A stretch of 64,000 bases of DNA from Variovorax sp. OK212 (GTDB lineage: Bacteria; Pseudomonadota; Gammaproteobacteria; Burkholderiales; Burkholderiaceae_C), in NCBI RefSeq assembly GCF_900112425.1, contig NZ_FOLP01000026.1, forward strand, positions 27,129-91,128. Direction: 5' to 3'. The translations under genes were made by a program, and so were the position numbers. Of this stretch, positions 10,152-18,672 are shown in pieces (position 1 is the first letter of the stretch; every line of letters begins with the position of its first letter). Under the pieces are notes generated by a model. That model saw only the letters and a program-made list of their open reading frames with translations, searched no databases and was not told the origin of the DNA.

Positions 10152-10580
10152 CTAGGAGCAGATGGCCGCGCTGTTCGGGTCCTTGCGCATCACTTCGCGC
10201 GGCAGGAAGGTCGAAAAGCCGGGCATGGGAATCAGCGGCGCGGCGGCGCCCACGATGGGAGAAATCCACTGGTAGTTGAGGCCAGTGATGCTCACGGTGA
10301 CGCCCTGGCAGGTGGCCGCCGTGCAGCCCGACGGCTCCCAGGCCACCGACACGGTGTTGATCTGCGGCAGCAGCGCCTTCATGCGCGCGAGCACCAGCGC
10401 CTGCTGGGCGGTGTCGTCGCACACCACGGCGTAGCGCGCGCCGGCGCGCGTGGCCTCGCCGGCCGCGCTCCAGGTGAACAGCATCCGGGAGAAGTCCACG
10501 ACGCCCAGGAAGAGCATCAGGAAAATCAGCAGACCCAGCGCAAACTCGACCGTGGTCGCGCCTCTGACGTGGTATTTCAT
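10152..10580 (-). CDS. tadE: TadE-like pseudopilin
   Basis: 142 residues. The start overlaps the upstream gene's stop as ATGA (10577-10580); longer in-frame starts lie inside that gene and are rejected. The N-terminus MKYHVRGATTVEFALGLLIFLMLFLG has the TadE signature with Gly before ATTVEF and the conserved Glu. It is a minor pilin-like protein matured by the prepilin peptidase. Four cysteines lie in the C-terminal half. Confidence 0.85.
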   Translation of the reverse strand: MKYHVRGATTVEFALGLLIFLMLFLGVVDFSRMLFTWSAAGEATRAGARYAVVCDDTAQQALVLARMKALLPQINTVSVAWEPSGCTAATCQGVTVSITGLNYQWISPIVGAAAPLIPMPGFSTFLPREVMRKDPNSAAICS

Positions 10581-11035
10581 GACGGAGCCCTCATGGTGGC
10601 GCTGATCTCGCTGAAGACGATGTCGCCGTTCGCGTTGGCGAAGACCACGCCGATCACCGAAGGAAACAGCGAATGGAAGGTGTAGCTGCTGACCCGAACC
10701 GTGACCGTGGTGATGATCGGGTTCGCCCCGCTCGACTGCCAGGTGCAGCAACTGCCCGAAGGCACGTTCGACAGCGTGAGGCCGCGCGCCAGCCGCGCCC
10801 CCGTGCCGGCGGTGTTGCCGTACACGATCAGGTTGCGCGCCTCGGTGACGCGCGTGCCGGGCGTCTGCACCGACAGGTAGCGCACCGCGTCGCGGGTCGA
10901 CTTGACGACCGCGTTGTACTCGTACATCGCACGTCCGAACTCGGTGGCCATGAAGGTCAACAGCAGCAGCAGCGGCGTGATCAGCGCCAGCTCGATCAGC
11001 GCGGTGCCATGCTGCAAGCGGGGAGAGGTCTTCAT
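10577..11035 (-). CDS. TadE/TadF-like pseudopilin
   Basis: 152 residues. The N-terminus (RLQHGTALIELALITPLLLLLTF) is a TadE/TadF prepilin-like segment: Gly, then TALIEL with the conserved Glu, then a hydrophobic helix. The remaining 110 residues are periplasmic with a CC pair (SGSCCTW). It sits between tadG and tadE with 10 bases and a 4-base overlap, so it is clearly in the operon. Assignment to TadF rather than a second TadE is by position only. Confidence 0.75.
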   Translation of the reverse strand: MKTSPRLQHGTALIELALITPLLLLLTFMATEFGRAMYEYNAVVKSTRDAVRYLSVQTPGTRVTEARNLIVYGNTAGTGARLARGLTLSNVPSGSCCTWQSSGANPIITTVTVRVSSYTFHSLFPSVIGVVFANANGDIVFSEISATMRAPS

Positions 11036-11045
11036 GATGTGCTCC

Positions 11046-12314
11046 TCATCTCACCAGCACCGGAACCAGCGGCCCCGCCGATCCGCCGGCCAGCCCGCTG
11101 CTGGTGCAGGGGCTGCCGGCGGCACCCGCGTTGCCGCGGAATTCCAGCTGCGTGTCGGTCATCGGAATGCTCAGCGGCTGCAGCATCAGCATGCAGGCGT
11201 AGTCGATCACGTGGTTGCCTCCGTCGATCACCGGCACCGTCACGATGCGGCGGTCCAGGCCGTACTGCATGTGGCCGCCGGTCACGTTGCCCGGGACGGC
11301 CAGCTTCTGGAAGCTGTTGAGCGACAGCCCGGTGATCGATTCGCAGCTGTTCGCGCCCTTCACCTTGGTGCCGGTGTCGGCGCAGGATGCGAAGGCGGCG
11401 CGCTTGGTCACGAAATTCTGGGCGCTTGCGGGTGAGCCGGGGGCCGGTCCGTTGTAGGCATTGAACTGCGCGGGCCAGTTGAGCGCGGTGTACGCGTAGC
11501 CGCTGTAGTCGGGCCGCCCCGAGCTCGGATCGCCGCTGTTCTTGTAGATGCCGAAGCGCTCGTTCCAGACGTCGGCCACCGAGGTCTGCACGCCGGGGGT
11601 GCCCAGCGTGTCGCCCACCTTGGTGCCGCAATGGTTCTCGAGTTCGGATTCGGTTTCCGAGGCGCTGTTGCTGCCGTCCAGGTTGGCCCAGCCGATCTGG
11701 CCGCCGGCGGACGCGTTCTGCGCCTGGATCAGCGTCGCCCATTCGCCGACGGCGAAGCCGTAGTTCGGTGCGGTGCCGCCCGCCTTGGGCTTCATCGCGA
11801 TAGGAATGGGGCATGTGGTCTGCGCGCTGGCGCGGGTGGCGACCGCGTTTGCCGTCACGCTGCGTGTCGCGGGGTTCCCGGCGGTATCGCCCGAGAAGGC
11901 CCCCATGGCCTGCATGAGCCATATCCTGATGTTGGGCTGGCTGTGCATGCACTGCGCGTAGACGGCCACCGCGGGATTGGTCGTGGCCGCATAGGCCGCG
12001 TCGCGGAAGGTGATTTCGGTGGTGACGATCTGGCCCTGCCCGCTCCAGGTGGCCGACTGCATGTTCACCCGGTTCGCATTGCCGGCCGTGCGCCCGGCGC
12101 TCTGCGCCCGCGTGATCGCCGTGCCCTGTTTGTCGAGTTCACGCGCGGCGGCCAGCGCGCAGCTGTCCACTGCCGTCTGCAGTTCGGTCCTGACGACAAA
12201 CAGATGGCCGAAGTCGAGCGCGATGCCCATGAAGCCCAGCAGGAACAACAGAGACAGCGCGGCGGTGACGATCATCGCGCCACGCTGGCGGCGATGGGAG
12301 TGCGAGGCTTTCAT
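11046..12314 (-). CDS. tadG: TadG-like pilus protein with putative Flp-pilus (Tad) N-terminal domain
   Basis: 422 residues. The N-terminus is RRQRGAMIVTAALSLLFLLGFMGIALDFGHLFVVRTELQTAVDSCALAAA, the TadG/Tad-like signature: one membrane helix, then LDxGHLFVVRxELQxAxDxxALA. The rest is a periplasmic beta-rich domain with several cysteine pairs and no VWA motif that I can identify. Thought to anchor or modulate the pilus envelope structure. Follows the pilin genes. Confidence 0.8.
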   Translation of the reverse strand: MKASHSHRRQRGAMIVTAALSLLFLLGFMGIALDFGHLFVVRTELQTAVDSCALAAARELDKQGTAITRAQSAGRTAGNANRVNMQSATWSGQGQIVTTEITFRDAAYAATTNPAVAVYAQCMHSQPNIRIWLMQAMGAFSGDTAGNPATRSVTANAVATRASAQTTCPIPIAMKPKAGGTAPNYGFAVGEWATLIQAQNASAGGQIGWANLDGSNSASETESELENHCGTKVGDTLGTPGVQTSVADVWNERFGIYKNSGDPSSGRPDYSGYAYTALNWPAQFNAYNGPAPGSPASAQNFVTKRAAFASCADTGTKVKGANSCESITGLSLNSFQKLAVPGNVTGGHMQYGLDRRIVTVPVIDGGNHVIDYACMLMLQPLSIPMTDTQLEFRGNAGAAGSPCTSSGLAGGSAGPLVPVLVR

Positions 12315-12387
12315 GATCAGTCTTTCTTGAATCTGCAGCGGAAGACAGGGCGAATCCAGCGACCTGCCTTCCTCCGCAGAAAGCCGT

Positions 12388-12567
12388 TCAGCTGCACGTC
12401 GTCAGGGTCAGGCACTTGGTGACGCGGTCGATAAAGCTCGTGAAGCCGCCGTTGTTCGCGGTGAGTGCCTGCAGCGCGACAACCAGCGCAATAGAGACGA
12501 CGGCGATGATCAGCGCGTACTCGACAACCTGGGCACCGCTTTCGTCTTTCAGGAATGACTTGAACAT
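12388..12567 (-). CDS. flp: Flp-family type IVb pilin 1
   Basis: 59 residues: MFKSFLKDESGAQVVEYALI then a hydrophobic helix and a short tail with one Cys pair. The prepilin cleavage site is G/AQVVEYA with the conserved Glu5-Tyr6. I chose the second ATG (12567) because GAGG lies 8 bases upstream of it but only 2 bases from the ATG at 12573. Major pilin candidate. The sequence is nearly identical to pilin 2 over the processed N-terminus. Confidence 0.92.
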   Translation of the reverse strand: MFKSFLKDESGAQVVEYALIIAVVSIALVVALQALTANNGGFTSFIDRVTKCLTLTTCS

Positions 12568-12673
12568 GGTCATGACCTCGGTTCGTTGTGGAGGAGGATT
12601 CGCATGGAAGCGGATGAAAGCGTGGAATGAAGTGGGCCGGAGGAACTGACCCTCTTCTCTCCACGAAGCCCGC

Positions 12674-12883
12674 TTACACGCAAGCAGCCGATCCGGTCAA
12701 GCAGACCGTGACGCGGTTGATGAAGCTCGTGAAGCTGCCACCGGTGGTGAGCGCCTTCAGCGCGACGACCAGCGCAATCGAGACGACGGCGATGATCAGC
12801 GCGTACTCGACGACCTGTGCGCCCTCTTCGTCGCGCAGGAAACCGAGGGAGGATTGGCCGATGGCCTGGAGAAAGTTCTTCAT
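12674..12883 (-). CDS. flp: Flp-family type IVb pilin 2
   Basis: 69 residues. Starts MKNFLQAIGQSSLGFLRDEE, then G/AQVVEYALIIAVVSIALVV, the Flp cleavage site with Glu5-Tyr6, and ends with a Cys-containing tail (VCLTGSAACV). An AAGGA ribosome site lies 7-8 bases upstream. It has a longer leader than pilin 1. About 140 bases of non-coding sequence precede it, room for its own promoter. A tandem duplicate of pilin 1 with a diverged tail. Confidence 0.92.
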   Translation of the reverse strand: MKNFLQAIGQSSLGFLRDEEGAQVVEYALIIAVVSIALVVALKALTTGGSFTSFINRVTVCLTGSAACV

Positions 12884-13023
12884 GGTTCTGTCCTTTGAAG
12901 GGTTGAACGGGGTTGGAAAATCAACTTGCAGGAAACGAAGGGTTGGAAAAATGTCGTTGCGTTCGTGGCGCTCTCCTTTCCATGTGAAGACTGGCGTGGA
13001 ACAAACCCGCGTAATGCGGAGCG

Positions 13024-13320
13024 TTACTTGGAAGACCCGCCGCCCTGGCCACCACCGATGCCGCCGCCGATGTTGATGACGTTGACGGCCGGCGGCGGCG
13101 TCTTGTAGGACTCGTGGTACTGGTTCATCGACTCGCGCGCCGCGCGGCCGTCCATGCCCGCCACGGGGTCGCCGTTCTTGCCGGCGTCCGGGTTCAGCGT
13201 CATCTTTTTCTTGGCGTCGCGCACCGCCTCGCCGAAGTGCGCGTCGTAGTTGGGCGTGACATGCGAGCAGCCGGTGGCGAGAAGGCATGCGAGCGCGACG
13301 GTGGTCGACTTGATGAACAT
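13024..13320 (-). CDS. small lipoprotein of the tad operon
   Basis: 98 residues. The signal with lipobox (LACLLATGCSH) predicts lipidation at about Cys18. The mature part is charged (DAKKKMTLNPDAGKNGDPVAG) and ends in a glycine-rich NVINIGGGIGGGQGGG tail. ATG 13320 is chosen because GAGGAG lies just upstream; a GTG at 13335 is possible but overlaps the rcpA stop. By position it could play the role of the outer-membrane lipoproteins CpaD/RcpB, but I see no sequence evidence of that homology. Confidence 0.7.
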   Translation of the reverse strand: MFIKSTTVALACLLATGCSHVTPNYDAHFGEAVRDAKKKMTLNPDAGKNGDPVAGMDGRAARESMNQYHESYKTPPPAVNVINIGGGIGGGQGGGSSK

Positions 13321-13331
13321 GGCAGTGCTCC

Positions 13332-14861
13332 TCACTGGGGTTCGCTGGCCGGTGCGGCCGGTGCGGCCGGTGCCGGGGTGGCGCTTTCGAGGGCGCCGTT
13401 CAGGTAGATCTCGGCGCGGCTGGGCACCACGTGGTTGTCCGTCGGCACCCGGGGCGTGTCGGCGAGCGGGCGCACCAGGCGCGGCGTGATGACGAACATC
13501 AGCTCGGTCTGGTCGTTCTGGAACTCGGTGCTGCGAAACAGCGCGCCCATCACCGGCACCTCGCCCAGCCCCGGATAGCGCTTGATGGTCTCGGTCACGT
13601 TGCTCTTGATGAGCCCGGCGATGACGAAGCTCTGCCCATCGTTCAGCTGGACCGTCGTGTCGGCGCGGCGCACCGTGAGCGAAGGCAGCACCGAGGTCAC
13701 GCCCGAGACCGTGGTGAAGGGAGAGCCGGTCTGCGACAGGTCCGACACCTCGGACACCATCTTGAGGTTGATCCGGTCGCCGTTGAGCACCGTGGGAGTG
13801 AACTTGACCCCGATGCCGAACTCCTTCTCTTCCAGCGTGATGTTCTGTCCGCCGCCGGCGCTGGAGTTCTGCGCGACCGGAATGAAGATCTTGCCGCCCG
13901 ACAGGAAGCTCGCCTGCTGGCCGCTGATGGCCATGATGTTGGGCTCCGCGAGGATGCGCACCAGGCCGTCGTCCTTCTGGCCGTCGATGGCGATCGTTCC
14001 GCGCCCTATCCGCATGGCCTCGAACAGCCCCGCGCCGGAGCTGAGGAAGTTGGAGACCAGCGAATAGCTGTTGAGCCCGCCGCTGCTGGCGCGCGCGAGT
14101 CCGACGCGCGCGCCGAGCCGGTCGAGCAGCGTCTTGCTGACCTCGGCGATCTTCACCTCGAGCATCACCTGCTGCGGCCGGGCGACACGCATCAGGTTCA
14201 CCACCTTCTTTCCGTCGGCGCCGTAGGCCCCCGCCAGGCTCATCACGTCGTCGAGCTTGAGCGCGTCGCTGATCTCGCCGGTGAGCACGATGGAGCGCTC
14301 CGCGCTGCGCACGCGGATGCCGCGCTCCTCGGGCATCAGCTCGGCGAGCTTGGATTGCAGCGCCATCGGGTCGATGGTGACGATCACGTCCTTGATGTAG
14401 CAGGTGCCGTCGGCGCTTTGCAGCACCACGTTCATCGAGCCGGCCTGGCGCCCGCGAAAGAACAGGTCGGTCGGGCTCAGCAGCGTGACGTCGACATCGG
14501 CCACGCCGTCGCCCGCGTTGGCATTCGGGGCCATGCCCGGCGCCGGCTGCCCGCCCGCCGGGGCCGGTGCGGCAGCGCGGCCTTGCGGCTGGCCGCTGAG
14601 CACGATGCGCACGACCCGCGCCCGCAGCGGAATGACCACCGACTTGCCGAGCACGGCCTGGGTCGGCTGGTCGTCCGGAATGATCGCGGAGCAGCGGCGG
14701 CTGGCCGGTGCGCCGCCCGAGGCCTGGGGCGCCGCGGGAGCGGCACCGGGCATCGCGGCCGAGGCCGGGGCGGTTGCCACGACGTCCGCGGCCAGGGCCG
14801 GACCGGCCGCCGTCGCGAATGTCGCCAGCAACCGGGCGATGGTGGAAGAGAGATGTCGCAC
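13332..14861 (-). CDS. rcpA: RcpA/CpaC outer-membrane secretin
   Basis: 509 residues with a Sec signal peptide (TIARLLATFATAAGPALA). An Ala/Pro-rich linker and an N-terminal BON/CpaC N-domain (VVIPLRARVVRIVLSG) precede the secretin domain from about 215 on (VMLEVKIAEVSKTLLDRLG) and the typical C-terminal block (GQSFVIAGLIKSNVTETIKRYPGLGEVPVMGALF). It forms the pilus exit pore. It is followed by the small lipoprotein, a normal secretin-lipoprotein pairing. Confidence 0.9.
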   Translation of the reverse strand: MRHLSSTIARLLATFATAAGPALAADVVATAPASAAMPGAAPAAPQASGGAPASRRCSAIIPDDQPTQAVLGKSVVIPLRARVVRIVLSGQPQGRAAAPAPAGGQPAPGMAPNANAGDGVADVDVTLLSPTDLFFRGRQAGSMNVVLQSADGTCYIKDVIVTIDPMALQSKLAELMPEERGIRVRSAERSIVLTGEISDALKLDDVMSLAGAYGADGKKVVNLMRVARPQQVMLEVKIAEVSKTLLDRLGARVGLARASSGGLNSYSLVSNFLSSGAGLFEAMRIGRGTIAIDGQKDDGLVRILAEPNIMAISGQQASFLSGGKIFIPVAQNSSAGGGQNITLEEKEFGIGVKFTPTVLNGDRINLKMVSEVSDLSQTGSPFTTVSGVTSVLPSLTVRRADTTVQLNDGQSFVIAGLIKSNVTETIKRYPGLGEVPVMGALFRSTEFQNDQTELMFVITPRLVRPLADTPRVPTDNHVVPSRAEIYLNGALESATPAPAAPAAPASEPQ

Positions 14862-14887
14862 TTGGTGTTCCTCCTTGTTGGATCGGA

Positions 14888-15730
14888 TCAGAAGCAGGTG
14901 AGCGAGCGGGCCGCGTTCTGGATCACCTCGACGCAGTTGCTCGGCGCCATGGCGGGAGCGGCGCGGCGCGGCTGCGGGCGCGCCGTCGGCGGCGGCGCCA
15001 CCACGGCGGAGACCGGCACGATGTTCTTTTCGCCGAACAGCTGGCCCTTGGTGATGCCGCCCGTGGCCACCGTGGTCTTGTCCATCTGGTTGCGCAGCAC
15101 CAGCGAGAGCGTTCCCACGCTGCGCGCCAGGTCGAGCTTTTCAGAATCCTCGAGCGACAGTTCCAGCGTCACGGCGCTCACGACCTTGGGCTTGGTGTCG
15201 TCGCGGTTGGCCTCCTGGGCCACCGCGAGCACCAGCACCTTCTCGAGCACCGTCTTGCTGATCTGCAGCGCGTCTTCGCCGCGGCCCTTGTCCTGCTGGG
15301 CGTTGACCATCACGTCCACGTAGTTGCCCGGCAGCGCGAAGCCCGCGACACCGACCACGTCGTTCACGCGCACCGTCATGGCCCGCTTGCCGCTGGCGAT
15401 CACAGCCGACAGCCCGCCCTGCGTACCGACGGGCGCCAGCTTGCCTTCCATCAGCGCTTCGCCGCGCAGCACGCCGACCTTGACCACGCGGTCGGCCAGC
15501 GCCTTGGTGTCGCTGAAGGCGCCGGTCGGCACCGAGCCGCTCGGCCAGTCGACCGTGGAGAGCATCTGCGCGTTGACGCGGCTTCCCAGCTCGATGTCGA
15601 CCGCGGCCACCACCACCTTGTTGGACGCGATCCCGCCTTGCCGCGAGACCCATCCCGTCGCATACACGGCGGCCGCCAGCCCCGTCAGAAGGGCCAGCAG
15701 CAGCAGCCCGATCGCCTTGATGTTCTTCAT
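14888..15730 (-). CDS. rcpC: RcpC/CpaB Flp pilus assembly protein
   Basis: 280 residues. One N-terminal membrane segment (KAIGLLLLALLTGLAAAVYA), then a SAF/CpaB domain (VVVAAVDIELGSRVNAQMLSTVDWPSGSVP), a DVVGVAGFALPGNYVDVMVNAQ core and a periplasmic tail with two cysteines. It acts with the secretin in the outer part of the apparatus. It lies directly upstream of rcpA, as in other tad loci. Confidence 0.9.
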   Translation of the reverse strand: MKNIKAIGLLLLALLTGLAAAVYATGWVSRQGGIASNKVVVAAVDIELGSRVNAQMLSTVDWPSGSVPTGAFSDTKALADRVVKVGVLRGEALMEGKLAPVGTQGGLSAVIASGKRAMTVRVNDVVGVAGFALPGNYVDVMVNAQQDKGRGEDALQISKTVLEKVLVLAVAQEANRDDTKPKVVSAVTLELSLEDSEKLDLARSVGTLSLVLRNQMDKTTVATGGITKGQLFGEKNIVPVSAVVAPPPTARPQPRRAAPAMAPSNCVEVIQNAARSLTCF

Positions 15731-15769
15731 GTAAACCTCCGCCGTGGGTAAGGAATGAAAGGGACAGGG

Positions 15770-16354
15770 CTAGACGTAGCCCAACTGGTGTGCAAGCACT
15801 TCGACCGCCGTGCCCGCGCCGATGCACAGGCCGTAGGGCAGCTTTCCCACGGACTGATTGACGTGCAGGCTCCCGTCGGGGCGAATGCCCGCCATGGTGG
15901 AAATGGCCATGCCCTGCGCCGCCGTCTTGACGTTGTCGAGCATGTGTCCGAGGCGGCGGCGGTGAATGGCGAATGCCAGCGCCGCGACGCCGCCCGCAAT
16001 GAAGGTGAAGAGCACCGCCATCAGCGTCTGCTGCGGGCCGAGAAAGGCGCCCGCCATGGCCATCAGCTTGACGTCGCCCGCGCCCATGATCCCGACCGCG
16101 TAGAAGACCAGCATCGATGCGAAGCCCACGGCGAGTCCACCGAAGGCGCTCGCCGCGCCCGCGGCCGGCGTGCGCGCCGCAAGCGTTCCGTAGACCAGCG
16201 CGAAGAGCGCGCCGCCGAAGGTCAGCCAGTTGGGAATGCGGTAGGAGCGCCAGTCGCTGACGGCGGCCACGCCGAGCAATGCGAACAGCGCGAGCGTGCG
16301 CACGTCGGTGGCCAGCATCGCCAGCAGTTCGAGGAGAGCGTCGAGTTCCCGCAT
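15770..16354 (-). CDS. tadV: TadV/CpaA prepilin peptidase
   Basis: 194 residues, A24 peptidase. Multiple membrane helices. The two catalytic aspartates are seen in VSDWRSYRIPNW and in GAGDVKLMAMAG. It processes Flp pilin and TadE-like leaders at the G/xxxxE site. The family is usually 150-180 residues, so this one has a slightly long C-terminus. It sits 16 bases after the short Flp-like gene. Confidence 0.9.
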   Translation of the reverse strand: MRELDALLELLAMLATDVRTLALFALLGVAAVSDWRSYRIPNWLTFGGALFALVYGTLAARTPAAGAASAFGGLAVGFASMLVFYAVGIMGAGDVKLMAMAGAFLGPQQTLMAVLFTFIAGGVAALAFAIHRRRLGHMLDNVKTAAQGMAISTMAGIRPDGSLHVNQSVGKLPYGLCIGAGTAVEVLAHQLGYV

Positions 16355-16370
16355 GGTGGGCTCCCGGTGT

Positions 16371-16517
16371 TCAGGCGCTGCGCCGGATGGCGAGCAGCAG
16401 GAGCAGGCACACGACCATCACGAGCGAGCCGATCAGCGCGAACTCCATGAACGACATCCCTGCGTCTTCGCGCAGCAGGTTCATGAAGGTTCTCGGCAGA
16501 AGTTCGAGCGGTTCCAT
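16371..16517 (-). CDS. third, very short Flp-like pilin
   Basis: 48 residues, easily missed because of size. The leader MEPLELLPRTFMNLLREDAG is followed by a prepilin-type site G/MSFMEF with Glu at +5 and Phe at +6, then a 20-residue hydrophobic helix (ALIGSLVMVVCLLLLLAI) and only RRSA after it. The spacing matches Flp pilins (G/xxxxEY), but the tail is almost absent. First gene of the tad operon, 16 bases before the peptidase that would cleave it. Could be a minor pilin or a small structural anchor. Confidence 0.7.
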   Translation of the reverse strand: MEPLELLPRTFMNLLREDAGMSFMEFALIGSLVMVVCLLLLLAIRRSA

Positions 16518-16784
16518 GCGTGTTCCCCGGTTGTCGTGGCCGGCCTGGATCGCCTGCCTGCCCGGTGTGGGCAGAAGCGTTCGGCCTGGGGATGACTTTA
16601 GGAACCGCGCTGCCTTCGCACATGAGCGAGGCGCCCCTTTGTGGGGGAGTCGATTGCCCTGCCCCGGCTGGCGGGAGGCATGACAAACCGCCTGGGTGGT
16701 TGCCCGTGCCCGCCGGTGGCGGCACGGAGCTTCTTCAGGCCGCGATGGCGCGCCCTCGAACCTCGGCTTCGCGAGGCACCGCGG

Positions 16785-17750
16785 CTAGCGAACGGCGCCC
16801 TTCTTCTTCGCCGGCACACGGCCACGCTGCCTGACGACCTCCTGCGCGACATCGGCAAAGTACGCCCGCACGATGGCGAATGCACGCTCCGCGGCGGGCA
16901 CCAACGTTCGCCCGACGTGCCTGACGATGCCCAGCGTCATGTCCAGGTCCAGCTTCGGCTCCACATCGAGGGCCACCATCGTTCCTGCGCGCAAGGCCGA
17001 GATCACGGCGATGTCGGTGGACGGGGCGATGGCGTCGCTCGACGCAACCAGGGTGTGGATCGTGTTCACGTCGTCGGTGTTCAGGGCGAAGTGGTTTTCG
17101 AGCGGCATCGACAGACCGTAGAGCTCCGCAATGCGGCGGATGACCGACCGGTCGGCATACCCCGCCATCACCATCGGATGGGCGGAAAGTTCGGGCATGC
17201 CGATGCGCTTGCGCCCGGCCAGCGGGTGACCCGCGCGTGCGAACCAGCCGAAGGTGCTCACGTACGCGGGCTCCGCCACCATGTCCGGCTCGTGCGCCGC
17301 AATGCGCACATCGCCAACGAAGAAATCGAGCCGCTCCTTGCGCAGCGCATCGAACAGCACGTCCGAGCTCTGCACCATCGCGCTGAGCCTGAGGCCGGGG
17401 GCCTCTGCCACGAGCTTCAGCATCATCGGCCCCAGCAGGGAGCGGGCGATGGACGAGCCCATGCCGAAAGACAGCGTCCCCGATTCGCCGGCGCGCATGA
17501 GCGACAGAGACCGGGCGCCTTCCTTCTCGTCGAAGACCATGCGCCGAGCGCGTTCGACATAGGCGTCGGCATAGGGCGTGGGCCGCAGGCGCCGCCCCTG
17601 CCGGTCGAAGAGCGGCACGCCCAAGGCCTCTTCCAGCGCACTCAGGCTGCGCGACAGGGCCGGCAAGCTGAGGTGCACGCGTTCCGCCGCTGCACTGAGC
17701 GAGCCCAGGTCCATCACGGCAAGGAAGTGTCTGAGCTGTCGCGTGTTCAT
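16785..17750 (-). CDS. LysR-family transcriptional regulator
   Basis: 321 residues from MNTRQLRHFLAVMDLGSLSAAAERVHLSLPALSRSLSALEEALG, a standard LysR HTH at 1-60, followed by a substrate-binding domain. ATG 17750 is chosen because longer in-frame starts run through the divergent promoter. It diverges from the C26 hydrolase gene; a 19-base palindrome lies in the shared 101-base region. The C-terminus ends with a basic RVPAKKKGAVR tail. Probably controls the adjacent three-gene operon. Confidence 0.85.
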   Translation of the reverse strand: MNTRQLRHFLAVMDLGSLSAAAERVHLSLPALSRSLSALEEALGVPLFDRQGRRLRPTPYADAYVERARRMVFDEKEGARSLSLMRAGESGTLSFGMGSSIARSLLGPMMLKLVAEAPGLRLSAMVQSSDVLFDALRKERLDFFVGDVRIAAHEPDMVAEPAYVSTFGWFARAGHPLAGRKRIGMPELSAHPMVMAGYADRSVIRRIAELYGLSMPLENHFALNTDDVNTIHTLVASSDAIAPSTDIAVISALRAGTMVALDVEPKLDLDMTLGIVRHVGRTLVPAAERAFAIVRAYFADVAQEVVRQRGRVPAKKKGAVR

Positions 17751-17757
17751 GATTTTT

Positions 17758-17776
17758 ACTTGCACATTCTGCAAGT
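17758..17776. promoter_or_regulatory. LysR-type operator between divergent genes
   Basis: Perfect palindrome ACTTGCA-CATTC-TGCAAGT, fitting the LysR T-N11-A pattern, located 8 bases upstream of the LysR start and 76 bases before the hydrolase start. An autoregulatory and activating site is the natural reading. Confidence 0.6.
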
Positions 17777-17851
17777 TATTCGCAGCTAAATTGCAATTTA
17801 CTAAACTGTAGTCGATTCTTAGACTGCGATCGAACCCACCAGATCGCGTCG

Positions 17852-18649
17852 ATGAATCCCCACATTCCCCCTCCAACCCTGCGGCCCGTCGTGGTCATCG
17901 CGTCCGATCGCATCGAGCGCCACGGCCATGCGGCGCACGCGGCGCTCGACGGCTACGTGCGCGCCGTCAGCGAGGTGTCCAGGGCACTTCCGCTCGCACT
18001 GCCGGCCGCCGGCGACGCGATCGACGCCGACAGCCTGATCCATGCGATCGACGGCATCGTGCTCACGGGCAGCCCGTCCAACGTGCATCCCTCACGCTAT
18101 GGCGCAAGCGAGCCGTACCCCGAAATGCAGCTCGACCTCGCGCGTGACGCGACGATCCTGCCGCTGCTGCCCCGGCTCATCGCCGCCGGCGTACCGGTGC
18201 TTGCCGTGTGTCGCGGCTTCCAGGAACTCAACGTCCTCTACGGCGGCTGCCTGGAGCCCGCCGTGCACGAGCAGCCGGGCCGCCTCGACCATCGCGAGGG
18301 CGACCATGGCCGCCCGGTCCAGCGCTGGTACGACGACAGCCACGCGCTGCACATCGTCGAAGGCGGCCTGCTCGCGCAGCTGGCGGGTGGCACGCGCGCG
18401 GTCGTGAATTCGCTGCATCACCAGGGCATCGAGCGGCTCGGCAAGGGCCTGCGCGTGGAAGCGACGGCGCCCGACGGACTGATCGAATCGTTCTCGATCG
18501 AGTCGGCGCCGCGGTTCGCGCTGGCCGTGCAATGGCATCCCGAAATGCGCATCGACGACAACGCGTTCGCGCGCGCGCTGTTCACGGCCTTCGGCGACGC
18601 GTGCCGCATGCGCCGGCAAGAGCGCCTGCGCGCCCCCGAACCGAATTGA
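17852..18649 (+). CDS. class-I glutamine-amidotransferase-like hydrolase (peptidase C26, gamma-Glu-GABA hydrolase type)
   Basis: 265 residues. Motifs of the C26/PuuD group: nucleophile Cys120 in LAVCRGFQELNVLYGG, NSLHHQGI, and the His-Glu pair in QWHPE near 227-231. PuuD-type enzymes hydrolyse gamma-glutamyl amides in polyamine breakdown; the substrate here is not fixed because no puuA/puuC partner is present. First gene of an operon with the M14 peptidase and a transporter, divergent from the LysR gene. Confidence 0.82.
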   Translation: MNPHIPPPTLRPVVVIASDRIERHGHAAHAALDGYVRAVSEVSRALPLALPAAGDAIDADSLIHAIDGIVLTGSPSNVHPSRYGASEPYPEMQLDLARDATILPLLPRLIAAGVPVLAVCRGFQELNVLYGGCLEPAVHEQPGRLDHREGDHGRPVQRWYDDSHALHIVEGGLLAQLAGGTRAVVNSLHHQGIERLGKGLRVEATAPDGLIESFSIESAPRFALAVQWHPEMRIDDNAFARALFTAFGDACRMRRQERLRAPEPN

Positions 18650-18672
18650 ACAACCCCCACGGAGACATCCCC

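Noticed and set aside
12574..12673. Possible extra pilin or small RNA between the two Flp genes
   Set aside because: No open frame with a prepilin pattern and no convincing promoter or hairpin was seen.
16518..16784. Possible coding in the 267-base gap between the tad operon and the LysR gene
   Set aside because: No start with ribosome site and no recognisable peptide; treated as a promoter region for the tad operon.
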